Part shown: piece after piece, positions 12,193 through 22,590 of the stretch
How the letters are laid out: the number at the start of each line of letters is the position of its first letter
How positions within the stretch are numbered: position 1 is the first letter of the stretch
Assembly: GCA_965223405.1 (NCBI GenBank)
Contig: CBDCWO010000006.1
Coordinates: 1,302,001 to 1,366,000 of the forward strand
Source of the DNA: CBDCWO01 sp965223405
GTDB lineage: Bacteria > Bacteroidota > Bacteroidia > Chitinophagales > Saprospiraceae
Length of the DNA stretch: 64,000 bases
Reading direction: 5' to 3'
Made by a program: the position numbers and the translations under genes
Notes under the pieces: model-generated
Told to the model about the DNA's origin: nothing
Databases searched by the model: none
Seen by the model: only the letters and a program-made list of their open reading frames with translations

Positions 12193-14130
12193 TTACTTTT
12201 TATTCTTTTTATCTTTTTCTTCTGACTCTTCAGAAACATTTTCCTGCAACTGCTCTTTAATCTGTGATAACACATCCAACTCTCCAAGTGTAGTCATTTC
12301 CATTTTGGAGTGCTGAGCATGCTGATCTTTCACTTTACTCTTGCGAGGTTTGTGTTTCGTCTTTCGCACGGTCTCATCAGCTTCTTTACGTATGTCCTCA
12401 AGATACCTTAAATGCGAAACCAATATTCTTTTATCATCACGGTTAAACTCAATGACTTTGAAAGTCATTGTCTCATCGAGCTTACCCATGCTTCCATCTT
12501 CTTTCCTGATGTGTTTGATAGGAGAATAGGCTTCCAGACCATAGGGCAATAATACCATCGCTCCACGGTCATCTTTCTTAATGATTGTGGCTTCATGATA
12601 AGACCCAACCGGGAATACCGATTCAAACACATCCCAAGGGTTCTCCTCAATTTGTTTATGACCCAAAGAGAGTTTGCGATTGTCCTTGTCAATCTCCAAA
12701 ATAACAATTTCGATCATCTCCCCAACTTTCGTAAACTCCGAAGGATGACTATATCTCTTTGTCCAAGACAGATCCGAAATATGAACCATACCTCCTATTC
12801 CTTCTTCCAGTTCAACGAAAACACCGTAGGGTGTCAAATTCTGTACTTCTCCGGAGTGTCGGCTTCCAACAGGATATTTAACCTCGAGGTCATCCCACGG
12901 ATCGTTGGTCAATTGCTTCAGACTTAGAGACATTTTACGCTCTTCCCGATCCACCGTCACAACTTTGGCTTCAAATTCCTGACCTAAATCAAAAAATTCT
13001 TTGGCATTCACCGGCTGGTTACTCCAGCTTACTTCCGATACGTGGATTAAGCCTTCGACACCAGGGGTTATTTCCAAGAAAGCACCATAATCCTCTATAT
13101 TCACGATCTTTCCTTTCACCACTGCTCCTTCTTTTATTGACTCATCAAGTACATCCCAAGGGTGAGGTTGTAACTGTTTCAGTCCTAGAGATATTCGCTT
13201 CTTATTTTCATCAAAATCGAGGACAACTACATTTATCTTTTCATTAAGATTTAAAACTTCTGAAGGATGATTTATTCTACCCCAAGAAATATCGGTTATA
13301 TACAGCAAACCGTCAACTCCTCCAAGGTCCATAAATGCTCCAAATTCCGTAATGTTTTTAACAATACCTTCCAATACTTGCCCTTTCTCTAATCCGGAAA
13401 TAATCGCTTCTCTTTGTTCGGCCAGGTCTGATTCTATCAACGCTTTGTGAGAAACCACCGCATTTTTAATAGCTTCATTAATTTTTACAACCTTGAACTC
13501 CATGGTTTTCCCGACATAAGAATCATAATCAATGATAGGCTTGATATCGATTTGTGATCCAGGCAAAAACGTCTCTAGTCCACCTGCATCTACTATCAAT
13601 CCTCCTTTAGTCTTACTAATCACGGTTCCGGTGATAATGGTACCATTTCGGTAGGAATCTACCAGGTTTTCCCAGGCTTTTAAAAGTTTGGCTTTACGTC
13701 TGGAAAGAATAAGCTGGCCGCGATCATCCTCTTTCTTCTCCACATATACATCTACTTCGTCGCCAATCTTCAGTTCAGGCATATCTCTGAATTCCGATAA
13801 AGAAACCAAGCCATCTGATTTATAACTAATATCCAAAACAACATCACCACCGGAAATTGAGGATACCTTGCCTTTAACAATTTCATTTTCTGTAATGGAA
13901 TTTAAAGATTTGGTATAAAGAACCTCCAATTCCTTAAACTCAGATTCCGAATATGCAAGGGTGTTCTTGTTACTTATTGTCCAGTCAAAATCATCGTGTG
14001 CAGAACCAGCTTGTTCATCCTCCTCTACTTTAATTTCCAAATCTTCAGGAGTATAGTTTTCTATTTCTTCATTTTCTATATTCTCCTGATCTTCAACAGG
14101 TTCTTGTTCTAATTCCTTTTCGTCTAACAT
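12193..14130 (-). CDS. rpsA: 30S ribosomal protein S1
   Basis: From the ATG at 14130 (MLDEKELEQEPVED) the protein has 645 residues. The frame opens at a TTG at 14157, but the ATG is preferred because it leaves about 36 nt after the promoter-like TACCTTTG. An acidic N-terminal extension of about 70 residues is followed by six S1/OB repeats, each with a GxV...GxFV or G(A/G)F(M/L) core such as ITEFGAFMDLGGVDGLLYI and IEDYGAFLEITPGVEGLIHV. The C-terminal tail is lysine-rich and charged. It binds mRNA on the 30S subunit. The gene lies head-to-tail upstream of the rRNA operon. Confidence 0.96.
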   Translation of the reverse strand: MLDEKELEQEPVEDQENIENEEIENYTPEDLEIKVEEDEQAGSAHDDFDWTISNKNTLAYSESEFKELEVLYTKSLNSITENEIVKGKVSSISGGDVVLDISYKSDGLVSLSEFRDMPELKIGDEVDVYVEKKEDDRGQLILSRRKAKLLKAWENLVDSYRNGTIITGTVISKTKGGLIVDAGGLETFLPGSQIDIKPIIDYDSYVGKTMEFKVVKINEAIKNAVVSHKALIESDLAEQREAIISGLEKGQVLEGIVKNITEFGAFMDLGGVDGLLYITDISWGRINHPSEVLNLNEKINVVVLDFDENKKRISLGLKQLQPHPWDVLDESIKEGAVVKGKIVNIEDYGAFLEITPGVEGLIHVSEVSWSNQPVNAKEFFDLGQEFEAKVVTVDREERKMSLSLKQLTNDPWDDLEVKYPVGSRHSGEVQNLTPYGVFVELEEGIGGMVHISDLSWTKRYSHPSEFTKVGEMIEIVILEIDKDNRKLSLGHKQIEENPWDVFESVFPVGSYHEATIIKKDDRGAMVLLPYGLEAYSPIKHIRKEDGSMGKLDETMTFKVIEFNRDDKRILVSHLRYLEDIRKEADETVRKTKHKPRKSKVKDQHAQHSKMEMTTLGELDVLSQIKEQLQENVSEESEEKDKKNKK

Positions 14131-14172
14131 GAAAAAGGTGTTTTTTTTGGTTAACAAATTATTTTAGCGCGG

Positions 14173-14180
14173 CAAAGGTA
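14173..14180 (-). promoter_or_regulatory. rpsA promoter, -7 element
   Basis: The minus strand reads TACCTTTG, an exact TAnnTTTG match, 43 bp before the preferred rpsA ATG. I see no clean TTTG at the -33 distance, so the promoter is only half supported. The rest of the 14158-14526 spacer, up to fadD, shows no gene or clear structure. Confidence 0.5.
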
Positions 14181-14526
14181 CGATATTTTTCAGAGTAAGG
14201 AAGAAATAAATGTAATTTGTATCGTGTAGAAATTGCAGATTCTAAGGCTATTTCAGAAGTCGGTTGACACCCCATGAATTGTATAGCAAACCATCAGATC
14301 TAAGGTAAGGAATTAAGTATAGATTAGTTTTTAATGTAAATGACAACTATCCTGGTAAACATCGTTTGTGCAAGGTCATTTTCCCTCCTAAAAACCATTC
14401 GCTGTATCGATTCATTTTAAATGTTATATTTATAACCTCCGCTATGTAATTGAAAATTTGTTAAACCAAAAACATCAATTGACAAAATAAATTTTGCATA
14501 TTTATTAAAATAAAATAGATCTCATT

Positions 14527-16203
14527 ATGTCAGACGAACGAACCTGGTTAAAGAATTATCCAGTAGGTGTCCCAGCTAATATAAATCCTGATGCATACCC
14601 TAGCTTATTAGCGATGATGGATGAAACATTTGAGAAATACAAGGATAAGTCTGCATTCTCTTGCATGGGAAAAGAGCTAACTTATAAACAGATCAATAAG
14701 TTGTCCTTACAATTTGCCGCTTATCTCCATTCTCGAGGATTAAACCCAGGTGATAAGATTGCTTTGATGATGCCCAATTTACTGCAATATCCAATCGCTC
14801 TATTCGGGTCGTTGAGAGCCGGATTGATTGTTGTGAACACCAATCCACTTTATACTCCACGCGAGATGAAGCATCAATTCGTGGATTCCGGTGCAAAAGC
14901 TATTGTTATTGCTGAAAATTTTGCGCACAACCTGGAGAAAATATTAAAGGATACCGAGATCACCATCAGTATCGTGACCAGCGTCGGAGAATTACTTGGA
15001 TCTATCAAAGGTGCAATGGTTAATTTTGTAGTTCGAAGACTTAAGAGGATGGTTCCAAAATATGAGATTCCCAATGTAGTGACGTTTAAAGAAGCTTTAA
15101 GTCAAGGAAAAAAATTTTCTATAAAACCATTTACCAGTAAGCCTGAAGATGTTATATTGTTGCAATACACCGGAGGGACCACCGGAGTGGCTAAAGGTGC
15201 CATGCTGACCAACCGGAACTTAGTCGCCAATATGCTACAGATCCGATCGATAATGATGCCGTTCTTAAAGGAAGGTGAAGAAATTGTATTATCCCCATTA
15301 CCGCTGTATCATATCTTTGCCTTCTCAGTCAATTGTCTGGCCTTATTTGGAATAGGATGTTATACCATTCTAATAACCAATCCAAGAGATCTGGATAATC
15401 TAATCAAAACAATCAATAAAAACCGCGTTACTTTGATAACCGGAGTAAATACCTTGTTTAATGCATTGCTAAACCATAAAGATTTTGCCTCCACAGATTT
15501 TAGCTCGTTGAAAATTACCGTGGGAGGAGGTATGGCAGTGCAGACGGAAGTAGCTGAAAAATGGAAAGCCATTACCGGTTGCGCACTCTCCGAAGGATAC
15601 GGAATGACCGAAGCATCACCGGTAGTAAGTTGCAACCCATTTGATGGAACCGGTCAATTGGGCACCATTGGGCTTCCGGTACCAAATACGGACGTGCGAA
15701 TCGTAGACGAAAATGGTCAGGTCTTACCGCAAGGAGATTCCGGAGAAATACAGGTAAAAGGACCACAAGTCATGAAAGGATATTACAATCGACCGGATGA
15801 AACAGCAAAGGTGTTAAAAGACGGTTGGTTAAGTACCGGAGACATCGGCCTGATGAAAAATGACGGTTATTTCAAAATTGTGGATCGCAAAAAGGATATG
15901 ATATTGGTTTCCGGATTTAATGTTTTCCCTAATGAGATCGAAGATGAGCTGGTCAAACATCCAAAAGTACTTGAAGTCGCCGCCATCGGGATTCCGGATG
16001 AGAAATCCGGAGAAGTGGTTAAAGTATTTGTGGTACGGAAAGACAAATCTCTGACAGAAAAAGAATTACTTTCTTTTTGCAAGACCACCTTTACCGGTTA
16101 TAAAGTCCCCAAGCAAATCGAATTCAGAGATAGTCTTCCTAAATCCAACGTAGGTAAGATTATCCGAAGAATGTTACGCGAAGAAACCGCCAAAGAGTCT
16201 TGA
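14527..16203 (+). CDS. fadD: Long-chain-fatty-acid--CoA ligase
   Basis: A 558-residue ANL-superfamily enzyme that adenylates fatty acids and transfers them to CoA. It aligns closely by eye with E. coli FadD: WLKNYPVGVPANINPD at the start, ALMMPNLLQYPIALFG, the P-loop-like YTGGTTGVAKGAMLT (A3), EGYGMTEASP (A5), STGDIG (A7) and the C-terminal LPKSNVGKIIRR with the catalytic lysine. Length matches the family. It is convergent with the next gene across a bidirectional terminator. Confidence 0.93.
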   Translation: MSDERTWLKNYPVGVPANINPDAYPSLLAMMDETFEKYKDKSAFSCMGKELTYKQINKLSLQFAAYLHSRGLNPGDKIALMMPNLLQYPIALFGSLRAGLIVVNTNPLYTPREMKHQFVDSGAKAIVIAENFAHNLEKILKDTEITISIVTSVGELLGSIKGAMVNFVVRRLKRMVPKYEIPNVVTFKEALSQGKKFSIKPFTSKPEDVILLQYTGGTTGVAKGAMLTNRNLVANMLQIRSIMMPFLKEGEEIVLSPLPLYHIFAFSVNCLALFGIGCYTILITNPRDLDNLIKTINKNRVTLITGVNTLFNALLNHKDFASTDFSSLKITVGGGMAVQTEVAEKWKAITGCALSEGYGMTEASPVVSCNPFDGTGQLGTIGLPVPNTDVRIVDENGQVLPQGDSGEIQVKGPQVMKGYYNRPDETAKVLKDGWLSTGDIGLMKNDGYFKIVDRKKDMILVSGFNVFPNEIEDELVKHPKVLEVAAIGIPDEKSGEVVKVFVVRKDKSLTEKELLSFCKTTFTGYKVPKQIEFRDSLPKSNVGKIIRRMLREETAKES

Positions 16204-16246
16204 GCGAGCAAACAACTAAATCAAATTGAATTGACTTAAAACTAAA

Positions 16247-16279
16247 AAAAAGAGATCCGCCAGACACAGATCTCTTTTT
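16247..16279. terminator. Bidirectional intrinsic terminator between fadD and the TlpA gene
   Basis: AAAAAGAGATC (16247-16257) is perfectly complementary to GATCTCTTTTT (16269-16279) around an 11-nt loop. Each strand ends with a U-run, and the flanking genes converge on it. Confidence 0.85.
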
Positions 16280-16308
16280 GACATTATTCCTTTGGCAGTT
16301 ATTCAAAT

Positions 16309-18252
16309 CTATTTGCCACTCATGCTTATTTTTATTTCTTTGTCCGCTTGATCCTTTTTCAGTAATTCGATCATCATCGTCAGTTCATCTACCAATTTAT
16401 CGTCATTTCCATCAAATCCAATGCTCTTAAATTTAATTCGACCATCCATCCCCAAAACAAATTTGGTTGGAATACCCTCAACTTTGTAGGATCCGATAAC
16501 CTTATCGTCATTATCCATTAACACATTAAAAGTGTAAGAGTGCTTATTTATAAATTCCGAAGCATTCTTTTCTTTTTCTTCTCCTCTTTCCCAGCTGTCA
16601 ATAAACAGGAATTCTACCTGATCGTCATTGGCAAATTTATCAACCGCTTTTTGCATTCCCGGGAAAGAAGCTTTGCAAGGGCCACACCAGGTTGCCCAGA
16701 AATCGAGAATAATTATTTTTCCTTTTAATGAATTAAGTGAGACTTCTTCTCCGGATAGATTTCGTAACACAAATGAAGGAGCATCCAAATCGATCATATC
16801 TTTTTTAAGCTCTTCAAACATGTGCTTTTTGGCATCCTTTTCGACAATCGCAAAGTATTTCTCAAAAGCAGATTCTAGAGTATGATTTTCCAAAAAGGTA
16901 GTCTTGTACAGTTCATTAATTTTGCTTGATCCTTTTCCACTACGAATCATTTTTTCCAACATTTTTTCTGATTCACTACCTCCAACGACCTCACAATGGT
17001 ACACACAATATCGTTCATTTCCTTTAGGGTCCTTCCACTCTCCTTCTGCACAACTTTTCTTTTGATATTTCAAAGCTTTTTCTGCATTTCCATTTTTATA
17101 CAAGGCCAGCGCATAAGTGTCCGCATACATTCCAAAGGTTCTTTTCATCGATTTTTCCCATTCCGAAGCCGTATAATACGGTGGTTTTGATTCGGAATCG
17201 GGAGTGTTGATACCCTCTTTGGTCAGTTTGATCGCCTTGGCCGCATATTTTTCCGCCATTTTTGCATCAATAGCTTCTTTTTCCAGGTCAGCACCGGATA
17301 GATCCCAGGCCGCTGAATTAAGAGTTCGGGCAATGGTCGACTTATTGGTAATTTTGTTTAGGTGTTCATTGAATTTATCCCAGTTTTGCTCCTTAGCGTA
17401 CACCGTGGCTATGTTGGAATGATAATATTCCAGATCTTTAGGCTCTTTGCTAAATTTGGTCGCCATTTCCTCCATGATGGGCGCTTTGTCAGCAGCGGTT
17501 TTGGCATTATAGAAAGCCCTAACTTTCTTTGAAAAAGCCAGATCACCTTTGGGGAATTTCTTTAAAATCTTACTTTCTAATTCCGTAACTTTTTCTGAAT
17601 TTCCAGTATAATTATAAAGAGCCTGCATCAAACTATAATCCTGTTCTTTTTTCTTCCTCTTGGTTAACAATTTAGCTAATTCCGGAGCCAGAACTTCTTT
17701 AGCACCTTCTTTATCCACCCGACTCTGGAGAAAGGCATAGTATGACAAATGTTCGCTTTTATTTTCTGGGTAAAGCTTAAATTCTTTATCCATCAGTTTA
17801 ATTGCCTTTTCATAATTCTTTTCTAAACCGGCAAATCGATAATACCTGCCAAATATCATAGCCGCAGAGGAATGTGCATGTGGCACCGGATTTCCTTTTT
17901 CGTCCGATAATAAAATATAATAGCCATCACCATTATTATTGTCGACTTCATTACCGTCGTTAGCCTTTACAGCGATAAGCACACTGCAGGCATCTTCGGG
18001 TATTTGGAAATAACCTTTCAGGTATCCTTCACCAGATTCGGTTTTGATATCAAAGGCTTCCGGGGCCTCTTTCGTGTTGGCAAAAGCGACCAACTTGATA
18101 TCATCAAAGTCTTTTACCGGGGAGTTTTCAGTGAGGTATTTCAATTTGATTTTGTCGCCAGGCTTGGCGGATTCCGGCATAATTTTTAACTGGCCGAATG
18201 CAGTTACGGAGAGTACAAACAGACTTAAAAGCAGGGAAAAAGATTTTTTCAT
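16309..18252 (-). CDS. Secreted TlpA-type thioredoxin-fold protein with long helical-repeat N-terminal region
   Basis: A 647-residue exported protein with a signal peptide (MKKSFSLLLSLFVLSVTAFG). Residues about 25-120 look like a beta domain, about 130-430 are helical and TPR-like, and the C-terminal about 150 residues are a TlpA/AhpC-type thioredoxin domain with FWATWCGPCKASFPG (CxxC near residue 520) and the cis-proline loop VEGIPTKFVLG. It probably reduces or shuffles disulfides of an envelope partner that the N-terminal region binds. Such fusions are common in Bacteroidota; the substrate is unknown. Confidence 0.85.
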   Translation of the reverse strand: MKKSFSLLLSLFVLSVTAFGQLKIMPESAKPGDKIKLKYLTENSPVKDFDDIKLVAFANTKEAPEAFDIKTESGEGYLKGYFQIPEDACSVLIAVKANDGNEVDNNNGDGYYILLSDEKGNPVPHAHSSAAMIFGRYYRFAGLEKNYEKAIKLMDKEFKLYPENKSEHLSYYAFLQSRVDKEGAKEVLAPELAKLLTKRKKKEQDYSLMQALYNYTGNSEKVTELESKILKKFPKGDLAFSKKVRAFYNAKTAADKAPIMEEMATKFSKEPKDLEYYHSNIATVYAKEQNWDKFNEHLNKITNKSTIARTLNSAAWDLSGADLEKEAIDAKMAEKYAAKAIKLTKEGINTPDSESKPPYYTASEWEKSMKRTFGMYADTYALALYKNGNAEKALKYQKKSCAEGEWKDPKGNERYCVYHCEVVGGSESEKMLEKMIRSGKGSSKINELYKTTFLENHTLESAFEKYFAIVEKDAKKHMFEELKKDMIDLDAPSFVLRNLSGEEVSLNSLKGKIIILDFWATWCGPCKASFPGMQKAVDKFANDDQVEFLFIDSWERGEEKEKNASEFINKHSYTFNVLMDNDDKVIGSYKVEGIPTKFVLGMDGRIKFKSIGFDGNDDKLVDELTMMIELLKKDQADKEIKISMSGK

Positions 18253-18424
18253 TTTTTTTCAGATTTAAAGCAATAATCAAATTAATTAAACATCCAAATA
18301 TACAATGGAAAATTAATAGTTGAAAGTAGATCTGAATTCATCAACTCCAGATATGGATCTCTTCCGTACTAAAATTCTTAAAAGATGTCCAATAAGAACA
18401 AAAACTGAAGGGTAAAAGAGGTGA

Positions 18425-18856
18425 TTACTTTTTAGCTAATAGATCTCTTATTTCAGTTAATAAGTCTTCACTTGATGGGCCTGCCGGAGCTGGAGCTTCA
18501 GGTTCCGGAGGGGTTTTCATCCTGTTAATACCTTTCACCACAAAGAATAAGGCGAATGCTACAAGTAAAAATGCAATAATCTGATTGATGAAATTTCCAT
18601 ATGCGAGTGCTACACCGCCAGCCTCTCGCACGGCTTCCAAAGAATTCATATTCACATCGGTCACATCAGCCGGAGCTCTGAGAATGGCGAATAAATTGGT
18701 AAAATCAGGAGTACCAAATAATGAAGAAATTACTGGCATTAAAATATCATTGGTTAGGGAGGATACTACAGTCCCAAAAGCAGCACCCAATATAAAGCCT
18801 ACTGCCAGATCTACCATGTTTCCTTTCATGGCAAATTCTTTGAATTCCTTAATCAT
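18425..18856 (-). CDS. mscL: Large-conductance mechanosensitive channel
   Basis: A 143-residue inner-membrane protein with the MscL signature at the start (EFKEFAMKGNMVDLAVGFILGAAFG, first helix) and the second helix NQIIAFLLVAFALFFVVKGINR. The C-terminal helix DLLTEIRDLLAKK is preceded by a Pro/Ala/Glu linker. The pentamer opens under membrane tension to release solutes after osmotic down-shock. Length is typical. Confidence 0.96.
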   Translation of the reverse strand: MIKEFKEFAMKGNMVDLAVGFILGAAFGTVVSSLTNDILMPVISSLFGTPDFTNLFAILRAPADVTDVNMNSLEAVREAGGVALAYGNFINQIIAFLLVAFALFFVVKGINRMKTPPEPEAPAPAGPSSEDLLTEIRDLLAKK

Positions 18857-18966
18857 ATTTTTCGTTTTGGTTTACTAAATGTTCTTGGCTAAGATAGTAA
18901 AAGTGAGGTTTTATGTGAAAATGTTTTAATAATTTATAATTCAATTAAATATAATTACCAAAACAA

Positions 18967-19036
18967 ACCCACACAAACACCCACACTGAATGCTGACAGC
19001 GCCGCTCGTCAGCACACACTCACACACACACACACA
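18967..19036 (-). repeat. CA/GT simple tract with embedded hairpin, 3' of icmF
   Basis: A CA-rich stretch on the plus strand, including about seven CA units at 19021-19036, surrounds TGCTGAC (18991-18997), which pairs with GTCAGCA (19007-19013). Inner AGC/GCT pairs extend the stem. It begins 4 bp after the icmF stop. It lacks a U-run, so any terminator role is uncertain. Confidence 0.6.
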
Positions 19037-19039
19037 ATT

Positions 19040-22000
19040 CTACATATTCCTCCGGTATTGTCCACCGGCCTTGTATAATACATGGGTTATTTGGCCTAAA
19101 GAACAAGTTTTCACGGTTTCCATGAGTTCGTCAAATAGGTTTTTATTGTGAATAGCCATTTGGGACAAAGCGTCAAGTTTCCTTTGGTTTTCAGCTTCAT
19201 TCGCTTTATGCAAATTCCGCAAGCTGTCGATTTGTTTTTCTTTTTCTGATTCATACGCCCTGATCACCTCATTCGGTAAAACCGTAGGTGAACCTTCCTT
19301 GGATAGATAGGTATTTACTCCAATAATCGGCAGATCACCGCTGTGTTTCAGAGTCTCGTAATACAGACTTTCTTCCTGAATCTTTCCCCTTTGGTACATG
19401 GTTTCCATCGCTCCCAGTACTCCCCCTCGTTCCGAAATACGATTGAATTCGGACAAAACTGCTTCTTCTACCAAATCGGTAAGTTCTCTGATGATAAAAG
19501 CACCTTGAAGTGGATTTTCATTTTTTGCCAGCCCCAACTCATGATTGATTATTAACTGAATGGCAATTGCCCTGCGCACACTTTCCTCCGTAGGTGTGGT
19601 AATAGCCTCATCATAAGCGTTAGTATGCAGGGAATTACAATTGTCGTAAATGGCATACAAAGCCTGTAAGGTAGTACGGATATCATTGAAGGAAATTTCT
19701 TGTGCGTGCAGCGAGCGACCCGAGGTCTGGATATGGTATTTTAACTTTTGAGATCTTTCATTACCACCATATTTATGCTTTATGGCTTTGGCCCATATCC
19801 GTCGGGCAACCCGGCCAATGACTGCATATTCAGGATCAATTCCATTGGAAAAGAAAAATGACAGATTTGGTGCGAAATCATCAATCTTCATACCCCGTGA
19901 CAGGTAGTATTCTACATAGGTAAAGCCATTTGCCAGGGTAAATGCCAATTGTGTAATCGGGTTGGCTCCGGCTTCGGCAATATGATAACCGGAAATGGAT
20001 ACAGAATAAAAATTTCTTATTCTATGCCGGATCAAATATTCCTGCATATCTCCCATCATTCGCAAGGAAAACTCAGTCGAAAATATACAAGTATTTTGAG
20101 CCTGATCTTCTTTTAGAATATCGGCTTGCACAGTTCCTCTTACAGAGGATAAAGCAATCGCTTTTTGTTCCGCATAATCTTTACTATCCAATACTTCATT
20201 GCCGGTTATACCCAGCAGCATCAGACCCAGGCTATTATGCCCGGCCGGTAATTCTGTTCGATAATTCGGTCTAGGCAGACCCCGGTCTTCGTATTTTTGT
20301 GTTAATAGTTTTTCTACTTTCTCCTGAAGATTATTCTGAAGGATAAATTTTTCACATTGCTGATCAATGGCCGCATTCATAAAAAATGCACATATAATCG
20401 CCGCCGGACCATTAATGGTCATCGATACAGACGTCTTGGGATCACATAAATCAAATCCAGAATACAGCCGTTTGGCATCATCTAAAGAACATATACTTAC
20501 TCCCGAATTACCTACTTTACCATAGATATCGGGCCGATGATCCGGATCTTCTCCGTAAAGAGTAACACTGTCAAAAGCCGTGGAAAGGCGTTTCGCAGGC
20601 ATCCCTGATGACAAATAATGGAATCGTTTGTTGGTCCTTTCCGGCCCTCCTTCTCCTGCAAACATCCGGGTAGGATCTTCGCCCTTCCTTTTAAAAGGAA
20701 ACACTCCGGAGGTAAATGGAAAGCTACCTGGTACATTTTCTTGGAGCAGCCATTCCAATTGATCTCCCCAATCCCGGTATTTGGGTAAGGCGATTTTAGG
20801 AATACTTAAATGTGACAAAGATTTAGTGTACGTAGGAATGGTGATGTCCTTATTCCTTACGCGATAAGTAAAATTTTCTTTTTGATACGCATTGACCAAT
20901 TCATCCCATCCAGCCAATTTCTCCAGGTTTTGGCTATCCAACTTATTTCGAAGAGTTAGATTGAGATCCTTTAATGGTTTAGATGAAGCTTCCGCATTTT
21001 CAAGACTTGCCAACACCTTGCTACTGGCATAATATTCAGATGCAATATTCACCTGTTCATCGACCCATTGATCGTATTTTTGATTGTTCTCGACTATCTC
21101 GGCAAGATACCGGTTCCTCTGTGGTGGAATGATGTAGACTTTTTCTGACTCTCCTATCGGAAGTGTAACTTTTGCTTGCCAATTTTCGGATTTGGCATTG
21201 ACTTTTTTTAATAATTCCAAGTAAAACCGATTCACCCCGGGATCATTAAACTGGGAAGCTATTGTACCAAATACGGGCATTTCACTTAAGTCGACATCCC
21301 ATAATCTATGATTTCTCTGATACTGCTTGCTCACATCTCTTTTCGCATCCTGAGCCCCTCGTTTGTCGTATTTGTTTAACACCACGAAGTCCGCAAAATC
21401 CAGCATATCAATTTTTTCTAATTGGGATACCGCTCCATATTCAGGAGTCATTACGTATATTGAATGGTCGCTGTGATCTACAATCTCTGTTCCGGATTGA
21501 CCAATACCCGAAGATTCTAAAATGATCAGGTCAAAGCCGGCGTATTGTAATACCTGTAATGCCGGTGCTACATATTTAGACAAACTTGCATTGACTGACC
21601 TGGTCGCCATTGAACGCATATAGATTTGATCCGATTGAATAGCGTTCATTCGAATTCGATCTCCCAATAAGGCGCCACCGGTCTTTCTTTTAGAAGGATC
21701 CACCGAAAGAATCGCTATGTTGCGATCCGGAAAGTCCATCCTAAATCGCCGTATTAGTTCATCGATCAAGCTTGACTTTCCTGCACCTCCAGTCCCGGTA
21801 ATGCCAATTACCGGTGCAGATTTTTCAGTAGATTTGGTGACCAGCTTTTCCCAACCTTCTATTTTAAGTTCATTTTCAACAGCACTTATCAATTTGGCAA
21901 TGGTCATATGGTTGCTCGCACTCAGATTCTTAAGCTCTCCGTTCAAGGAAAAATTGGATTGATAATCACTTTGAGCAAGTACGTCATTGATCATTCCCTG

Positions 22001-22396
22001 CAATCCCATTTGTCGACCATCGTCCGGAGTATACAGCCGAGCGATTCCATATTGTTGTAGTCGTTCAACTTCCTCAGGCAAAATAGTTCCCCCACCACCA
22101 CCAAATATTTTGATATGACCTGCACCCTGTTCTTGTAGGAGGTCGTACATATATTTAAAAAATTCGTTGTGACCCCCCTGGTAAGAGGTAATGGCTATGG
22201 ATTGCACATCTTCCTGGATGGCTGCCCTGACTATTTCATGTACACTTCGATTATGCCCTAAGTGTATGATTTCTGCACCCGATTGCTGCAGGATGCGGCG
22301 CATGATATTTATAGCCACGTCATGTCCGTCAAATAATGAGGCCGCAGTGACCATTCTGATTTTATACTTCGGCTGATAAATGGTTGCAGGTTTCAT
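19040..22396 (-). CDS. icmF: Fused isobutyryl-CoA mutase (IcmF)
   Basis: An 1118-residue coenzyme-B12 enzyme that interconverts isobutyryl-CoA and n-butyryl-CoA (some members use pivalyl-CoA). Order: B12-binding domain at residues about 12-150 (ASLFDGHDVAINI with the cobalt-coordinating His), MeaB-type G-protein chaperone at about 190-420 (P-loop GTGGAGKSS near 203, LNKYD), linker, then a TIM-barrel mutase domain. This order is specific to IcmF and differs from methylmalonyl-CoA mutase. No B12 riboswitch is visible upstream. ATG at 22396. Confidence 0.94.
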   Translation of the reverse strand: MKPATIYQPKYKIRMVTAASLFDGHDVAINIMRRILQQSGAEIIHLGHNRSVHEIVRAAIQEDVQSIAITSYQGGHNEFFKYMYDLLQEQGAGHIKIFGGGGGTILPEEVERLQQYGIARLYTPDDGRQMGLQGMINDVLAQSDYQSNFSLNGELKNLSASNHMTIAKLISAVENELKIEGWEKLVTKSTEKSAPVIGITGTGGAGKSSLIDELIRRFRMDFPDRNIAILSVDPSKRKTGGALLGDRIRMNAIQSDQIYMRSMATRSVNASLSKYVAPALQVLQYAGFDLIILESSGIGQSGTEIVDHSDHSIYVMTPEYGAVSQLEKIDMLDFADFVVLNKYDKRGAQDAKRDVSKQYQRNHRLWDVDLSEMPVFGTIASQFNDPGVNRFYLELLKKVNAKSENWQAKVTLPIGESEKVYIIPPQRNRYLAEIVENNQKYDQWVDEQVNIASEYYASSKVLASLENAEASSKPLKDLNLTLRNKLDSQNLEKLAGWDELVNAYQKENFTYRVRNKDITIPTYTKSLSHLSIPKIALPKYRDWGDQLEWLLQENVPGSFPFTSGVFPFKRKGEDPTRMFAGEGGPERTNKRFHYLSSGMPAKRLSTAFDSVTLYGEDPDHRPDIYGKVGNSGVSICSLDDAKRLYSGFDLCDPKTSVSMTINGPAAIICAFFMNAAIDQQCEKFILQNNLQEKVEKLLTQKYEDRGLPRPNYRTELPAGHNSLGLMLLGITGNEVLDSKDYAEQKAIALSSVRGTVQADILKEDQAQNTCIFSTEFSLRMMGDMQEYLIRHRIRNFYSVSISGYHIAEAGANPITQLAFTLANGFTYVEYYLSRGMKIDDFAPNLSFFFSNGIDPEYAVIGRVARRIWAKAIKHKYGGNERSQKLKYHIQTSGRSLHAQEISFNDIRTTLQALYAIYDNCNSLHTNAYDEAITTPTEESVRRAIAIQLIINHELGLAKNENPLQGAFIIRELTDLVEEAVLSEFNRISERGGVLGAMETMYQRGKIQEESLYYETLKHSGDLPIIGVNTYLSKEGSPTVLPNEVIRAYESEKEKQIDSLRNLHKANEAENQRKLDALSQMAIHNKNLFDELMETVKTCSLGQITHVLYKAGGQYRRNM

Positions 22397-22590
22397 GGTT
22401 GCGCAATTGCCAGGTCAAAATTACTACTTTTTAAAGGATTGAAGGAATTACAAAACCTTTAAAAGGGCAACTTAGTGATACACATACTGTTTCCAATCCG
22501 GTGTTACTATTAATTGACAGAATAATCAAGGAAGTAGTAGAAATACATCCGATATGTCTATGGATAAAAGTCTAGACCAAATAGTAAATA

